Source of the DNA: Euperipatoides rowelli
Taxonomy: Eukaryota > Onychophora > Udeonychophora > Euonychophora > Peripatopsidae
Direction: 5' to 3' (one strand)
NCBI GenBank assembly: GCA_003024985.2
Contig: PXIH01S0004745.1
DNA: 11,080 nt
A program made the position numbers and the translations under genes. The notes under the pieces are model-generated. The model was not told where the DNA came from, did no database searches, and saw only the letters and a list, made by a program, of their open reading frames with translations. This document shows, one piece after another, positions 8,440 through 11,080 of the stretch (the first letter of the stretch is position 1; every line of letters begins with the position of its first letter).

Positions 8440-8811
8440 ACATTATAATGTCAATACCATTTCATTTTCCTGGCAGGCTACTTTTACCTATATAACTCCA
8501 ACTGGTACAATTAATCCCTGGTCATGAGTTCTTAATTAAATGTCTATTTGCTTAAGTTCCAAACTAAAGAAATTGTCTTCATAGTAATTTTTTGAAATTG
8601 CTGTGATTTCCGATCCCATATCCACTTCCATACTTACAGCTACATTTTCAATTTTTACTGTAACTAATACTGGTTTACTTTTGTTTCTACTTCCTCCCCC
8701 TTTCTTGGTTAACATAAACATTGGCAATTCCCCTTCACACAAAATTTATTCAATTTCATTTGTCTTAACAAAATATTGAGCTTTTACTTTATTTCTTGTT
8801 TTAACATTTTT
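8440..8811 (-). pseudogene. aspartic protease (gypsy pol) with altered active site
   Basis: After the second zinc knuckle the same frame continues to TAA at 8748-8746, then opens again from 8742 to 8536. The active-site region reads MEVDMGSEITAIS: the conserved Asp-Thr/Ser-Gly triplet is Asp-Met-Gly, with Met at 8619-8617, so the Thr/Ser that supports the catalytic Asp is gone. A stop at 8538-8536 and two more (near 8481 and 8448) interrupt the C-terminal half, which still shows LRTHDQG and PVGVI, the expected flap-side strands. A frameshift near 8440 leads into the RT linker. The protease normally cleaves the Gag-Pol polyprotein. The Ser/Thr loss could be either the first inactivating lesion or later drift. 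Confidence 0.85.
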
Positions 8812-8913
8812 ACATACATAAGCCAAATGCCCTTTTTTCCCACAGCTTCTACACTTATATTCATGATAATGAGAGTTTTTCCACAAATGTGCCTCTCTCC
8901 CACAACAATTACA
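8812..8913 (-). other. nucleocapsid double CCHC zinc knuckle (first damaged)
   Basis: Two zinc knuckles lie in one open frame. The first reads CNCCGREAHLWKNS: it fits C-X2-C-X4-H-X4-C except that the last Cys is Ser at 8874-8872. The second, CRSCGKKGHLAYVC, is intact. Paired knuckles of this spacing bind element RNA in Mag-type Ty3/gypsy Gag and help support the clade assignment. Confidence 0.88.
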
Positions 8914-9615
8914 TTTTCACTTATCTATTTGTTTCACTGCAAGCCCATTATTAGAACATACTTCACTAACTGCATATTTATTTTCTTTCCCATTTGCTAC
9001 TTTTAGGTTTGTTTTTAACAGACTCTACCTTGTCTTCTCTATGCAGCGCTTGAATTTGACATTTATTCCAAGCCAATGAATTTACATCTACTCTGTAGCT
9101 TCCATTATTGTTGCTATTACAGCTTTTTCATATGTTAACTGTATGCCTTTTGATATTAGTCTTTGCTGAATTTCTTCATTTGCAATTCCACTACCAATCT
9201 GTCATGCAAATAATCATTCAGATTTGGTCCAAACTCACAAAAAGTGGACAATTTTTTTAATTGTGCATTATATTGAGCTATAGTTTCATGCTGCAACTGA
9301 TTACGCTGACTAAATTTATAGTCCTCCACTATGAATGAAGGTTTAGGATATAAATGATCACTTACTAACCTTATTAACTCTACATTTGTCTTCATTGAAG
9401 CTTTTTCTGGTGTATATAAACCCTTTAACAAATTATAAGTTTAATCCTCACCAATGTTAACAACCTGTTTGTCATTTTTTCGCTGAGACTCCATTACAGT
9501 CTACAAACAGTTTGAATCAATCAATATAAGAATTCCAAGTTTCTAGATTCGCATCAAACGTTTCCAATCCTCCAATTGTTCTCTGACACTTCACTGGTTC
9601 TGCACTAGCTGTCAT
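8812..9615 (-). pseudogene. gag (capsid and nucleocapsid) of gypsy copy, multiply broken
   Basis: The ATG at 9615-9613 opens with MTASAEPVKCQ and a segment with ETFDANLETWNSYID, typical of the start of Mag-type gag. A TGA at 9519-9517 sits where Arg is expected (CGA to TGA). A frameshift near 9480 and TAA at 9443-9441 follow. The best-preserved part, 9431-9156, is the retrotransposon gag domain, with CEFGPNLNDYLHDRLVV. One base is lost near 9187, and reading moves to another frame (NEEIQQRLISKGIQL) until TAG at 9090-9088; further shifts and a TGA at 8919-8917 precede the zinc knuckles. Gag builds the cytoplasmic particle around element RNA. At about 265 codons to the knuckles its length fits the family. 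Confidence 0.9.
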
Positions 9616-9766
9616 TATTTCCACTTTTATTAATTAAAAAAAAAACAGCTGATTTGCACTTCACGCCATGCACTTGCAAAAAAAAACTTTTTCACTATAA
9701 ACCACAACTTCTTGAATTAAATCCACTACCTCGTCCCCACTTTGGTATACTACTATACAAATACAC
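9616..9766 (-). promoter_or_regulatory. gypsy 5' leader, possible decayed primer-binding site
   Basis: On the minus strand this is the untranslated stretch directly upstream of the gag ATG. It is A/T-rich, with two long A runs on the minus strand near 9635-9690. Near 9733-9753 it contains AAAGTGGGGACGAGG, a G-rich block of the kind found just inside 5' LTRs. No clear TGG-starting match to a tRNA 3' end is visible and no LTR boundary can be placed, so the primer-binding-site reading is weak. Confidence 0.3.
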
Positions 9767-9889
9767 AATTAAATATACCTATCTTAACACTATATAACAT
9801 ACATATACAAATATACATATACATAATATGTATATGTATATTTGTTAATGTATGTTATATAGTGTTAAGATAGGTAGGTATATTTAATT
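9767..9889. repeat. near-perfect 59-bp inverted repeat (palindrome) with no real loop
   Basis: The left arm 9767-9825 and the right arm 9827-9889 are reverse complements around a single A at 9826. They differ only by a four-base insertion in the right arm (a duplicated GTAG-like unit near 9872-9879) and about two mismatches near 9845. The arms end in AATTAAATATACC and its complement, so TTAA lies near each outer edge. It can form a cruciform in DNA or a long hairpin in RNA. It lies immediately upstream of the gypsy leader. It could be a foldback or MITE-like element, an inverted duplication, or LTR-derived. Confidence 0.9.
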
Positions 9890-10111
9890 CCAGACCAAAC
9901 CCTGCTCATACCAAATCAAGTCATACGTATGCATTGCTTGCCAAAATATTCAGACATACCCAGTGCCAACTTGATGACTAAGGAAACAAAAATGAAATGT
10001 TAACAATAACCTAAAAAACCCAGCTTAATCTGCCAACTAAAACATAATTTTTGCTATCTTTTCAGGTATTTTACAACTTTGAATGGGGGAGCTCCCCTCC
10101 CTCCCTCTTAG
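9890..10111. other. non-coding spacer with small GC-rich island
   Basis: No coding frame is visible. Near 10086-10097 is the perfect 12-base palindrome GGGGAGCTCCCC, followed by a pyrimidine-rich CTCCC stretch, standing out from the AT-rich surroundings. It runs into the LINE fragment. Confidence 0.55.
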
Positions 10112-10540
10112 CGAGGGCCCTGCCTATATGGTTGTGAGACTTATAAGAATGTGAGACTTATATGGATGTGAAGCTTGGAATTTAGTTTTAACAAAATATT
10201 TTGAAAAGATGATCATTGCTTTTGATATCTGGCATGCTAGAAGAATGTTGAAAATAAAATGGACAGATTTAATCAGAAATGAGAAAATGTGGAGAAGATT
10301 GGAAAGTAGATACTATATAGCCTTTTTAATTAAGTAAGGAAGAGAAAATGGAAATATGTCGGGTCTAATTTGAGAGGATCTGCAGGAATCAGGTATAGGG
10401 TAAAAATTAGGGTACAATCTATTAGTGAATAATTGGATGACCTTAAGAACTGGGCTAACATTAGGAAATACCCATTATCAAATAGAAGAGCAAAATAGAG
10501 AATCTTTGATGACCCATGAGTCTGAACCTCCATCCAGACT
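10112..10540 (+). pseudogene. non-LTR retrotransposon (LINE) C-terminal reverse transcriptase fragment
   Basis: From 10161 a 58-codon open frame to TAA 10335-10337 begins YGCEAWNL, continues with FDIWHARRMLKIKWTD and then a basic segment. This is the well-known end of the RT region in many arthropod endonuclease/reverse-transcriptase LINEs (a YGxExW motif, then WxxRRML, then WTD). A frameshift near 10340 leads to a second frame with RKWKYVGSNLRGSAGIRY, a stop at 10430-10432, then LDDLKNWANI, all in the family's expected order. After 10494 another shift gives EQNRES. An upstream damaged copy of the YGCE motif lies at 10125-10144. Only the last part of the ORF is present, consistent with the usual 5' truncation of LINEs. 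The clade is not assigned. Confidence 0.75.
10128..10178 (+). repeat. 17-bp triplication over the LINE YGCE motif
   Basis: Three adjacent 17-base units, 10128-10144, 10145-10161 and 10162-10178, share a core like TGTGAGACTTAT or TGTGAAGCTT. Units one and two are nearly identical at their 3' ends. Since 17 is not a multiple of three, each copy shifts the frame. The first and third units each translate to YGCE in different frames. Confidence 0.8.
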
Positions 10541-11080
10541 AGGCAGTCTTCTTTTTTATCATTCAGTACTGGATTAATATAAATTCTTCTTCTTATGCCT
10601 AGATTTAACTTTAAAGGAAAATGATAAGATTTTGTATATTCTTTAATATGGAAAATTTGCACAATGCAATTATCTTGTCTTTCTGAAAGGAATGTTTTAA
10701 ATGTTTATTGAAGCTAATATTCTTCTTGCAAAATGAAAACCATTAACCTACTTCTTTTTTTTTTTTTTAAATCTTGAAATTTTTATTAGGACTATTTTCC
10801 TATTTTGAATTTTTTTTTTTTTTTAAATAATTCATTAAAATTAATGATTTTCTATAAAATAAGGAAAAAGAAATACTTCATTAGAAACCCATCTCGTTCT
10901 ATTTATTCCTTTTTAATGACCTCTCACCTTTCATCACCTAGTTAGCTGAAGTCTAAAAACTAAAATGAAAACTGTAATTTTTCTACTTCAAAAAACAGAA
11001 AGAACAGGAAATTTTCTTATGATTTGTTAGCCAATGTGGATTGCATACGAAATGATTTTATGTTAGAAAATTTGACACAT
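10541..11080. other. AT-rich non-coding region with poly-T runs
   Basis: No supported gene. T runs lie at 10755-10768 and 10810-10824. The minus-strand 110-codon frame at 10330-10662 overlaps the opposite-strand LINE fragment and is its shadow plus AT-rich sequence; it is not called. Confidence 0.6.

Larger units (their letters stand above)
6140..9615 (-). mobile_element. degenerate Ty3/gypsy (Mag-like) LTR retrotransposon, 3'-truncated
   Basis: Reading from 9615 down to about 6140, the minus strand carries in order gag, two CCHC zinc knuckles, aspartic protease, reverse transcriptase, RNase H and integrase. This PR-RT-RH-IN order defines Ty3/gypsy elements, as opposed to copia (IN before RT). 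The double knuckle and sequence style suggest the Mag clade, which is an inference. About 3.5 kb of internal sequence survives. There are at least nine in-frame stops and several single-base frameshifts. The integrase C-terminal region is absent. I see no LTR on either side by eye, so this is a truncated, inactive fossil copy. The individual domains and their breaks are listed separately. Confidence 0.93.

Noticed and set aside
8776-9006. + strand frame rich in Phe and Ile, membrane-like
   Set aside because: Antisense of the nucleocapsid zinc knuckles and flanking gag; the hydrophobicity comes from reading Lys/Glu codons backwards.
9620-10110. 5' LTR of the gypsy copy
   Set aside because: No second copy exists in the window and no clear TG...CA ends or primer-binding site can be placed.
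10330-10662. minus-strand 110-codon frame
   Set aside because: Overlaps the opposite-strand LINE fragment, whose motifs are recognisable; the remainder is AT-rich noise.
1-11080. CRISPR array, bacterial operon or defence system
   Set aside because: No regularly spaced repeats, no ribosome-binding-site-led genes; all recognisable coding sequence is eukaryotic retroelement.

Overview
This window looks like intergenic or intronic DNA from an animal nuclear genome, most likely an arthropod. It is strongly AT-rich, full of A and T homopolymer runs, has no bacterial-style gene packing, and carries decayed retrotransposons of kinds common in arthropods. No intact host gene is visible and no long open frame survives anywhere. 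The arthropod assignment is an inference from retroelement type and base composition.

Layout. Bases 1-3060 are AT-rich non-coding DNA; from about 1250 onward the + strand is very rich in T. A short minus-strand remnant near 2208-2342 may be the 3' end of a LINE. Bases 3062-3925 hold a more balanced, open-frame-rich + strand block: the end of an LTR-retrotransposon gag with one CCHC zinc knuckle, a basic linker, and an 81-residue open frame I cannot identify. Bases 3926-6139 are mostly featureless, except for 4450-5450, which has higher complexity, several good splice-site matches and two short coding-like minus-strand frames.

The dominant feature is a minus-strand Ty3/gypsy retrotransposon (probably Mag-like) at about 6140-9615. 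It reads gag, two zinc knuckles, protease, reverse transcriptase, RNase H, integrase, from high to low coordinate. Stops and frameshifts break every domain. Key catalytic residues are lost in protease, reverse transcriptase and RNase H, while the integrase D,D35E residues remain. Similarity stops just after the integrase core and no LTR pair is visible, so the copy is 3'-truncated and dead. Upstream of its gag lies a striking near-perfect palindrome of about 120 bp (9767-9889) with almost no loop.

Bases 10112-10540 on the + strand hold a fragment of a non-LTR retrotransposon (C-terminal reverse transcriptase region), with a 17-bp motif present in three tandem copies. The rest, to 11080, is AT-rich with poly-T runs.

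I found no convincing new biological system. The items most worth a second look are the palindrome, the unidentified open frame at 3680-3925, and the coding-like or splice-like block at 4450-5450.
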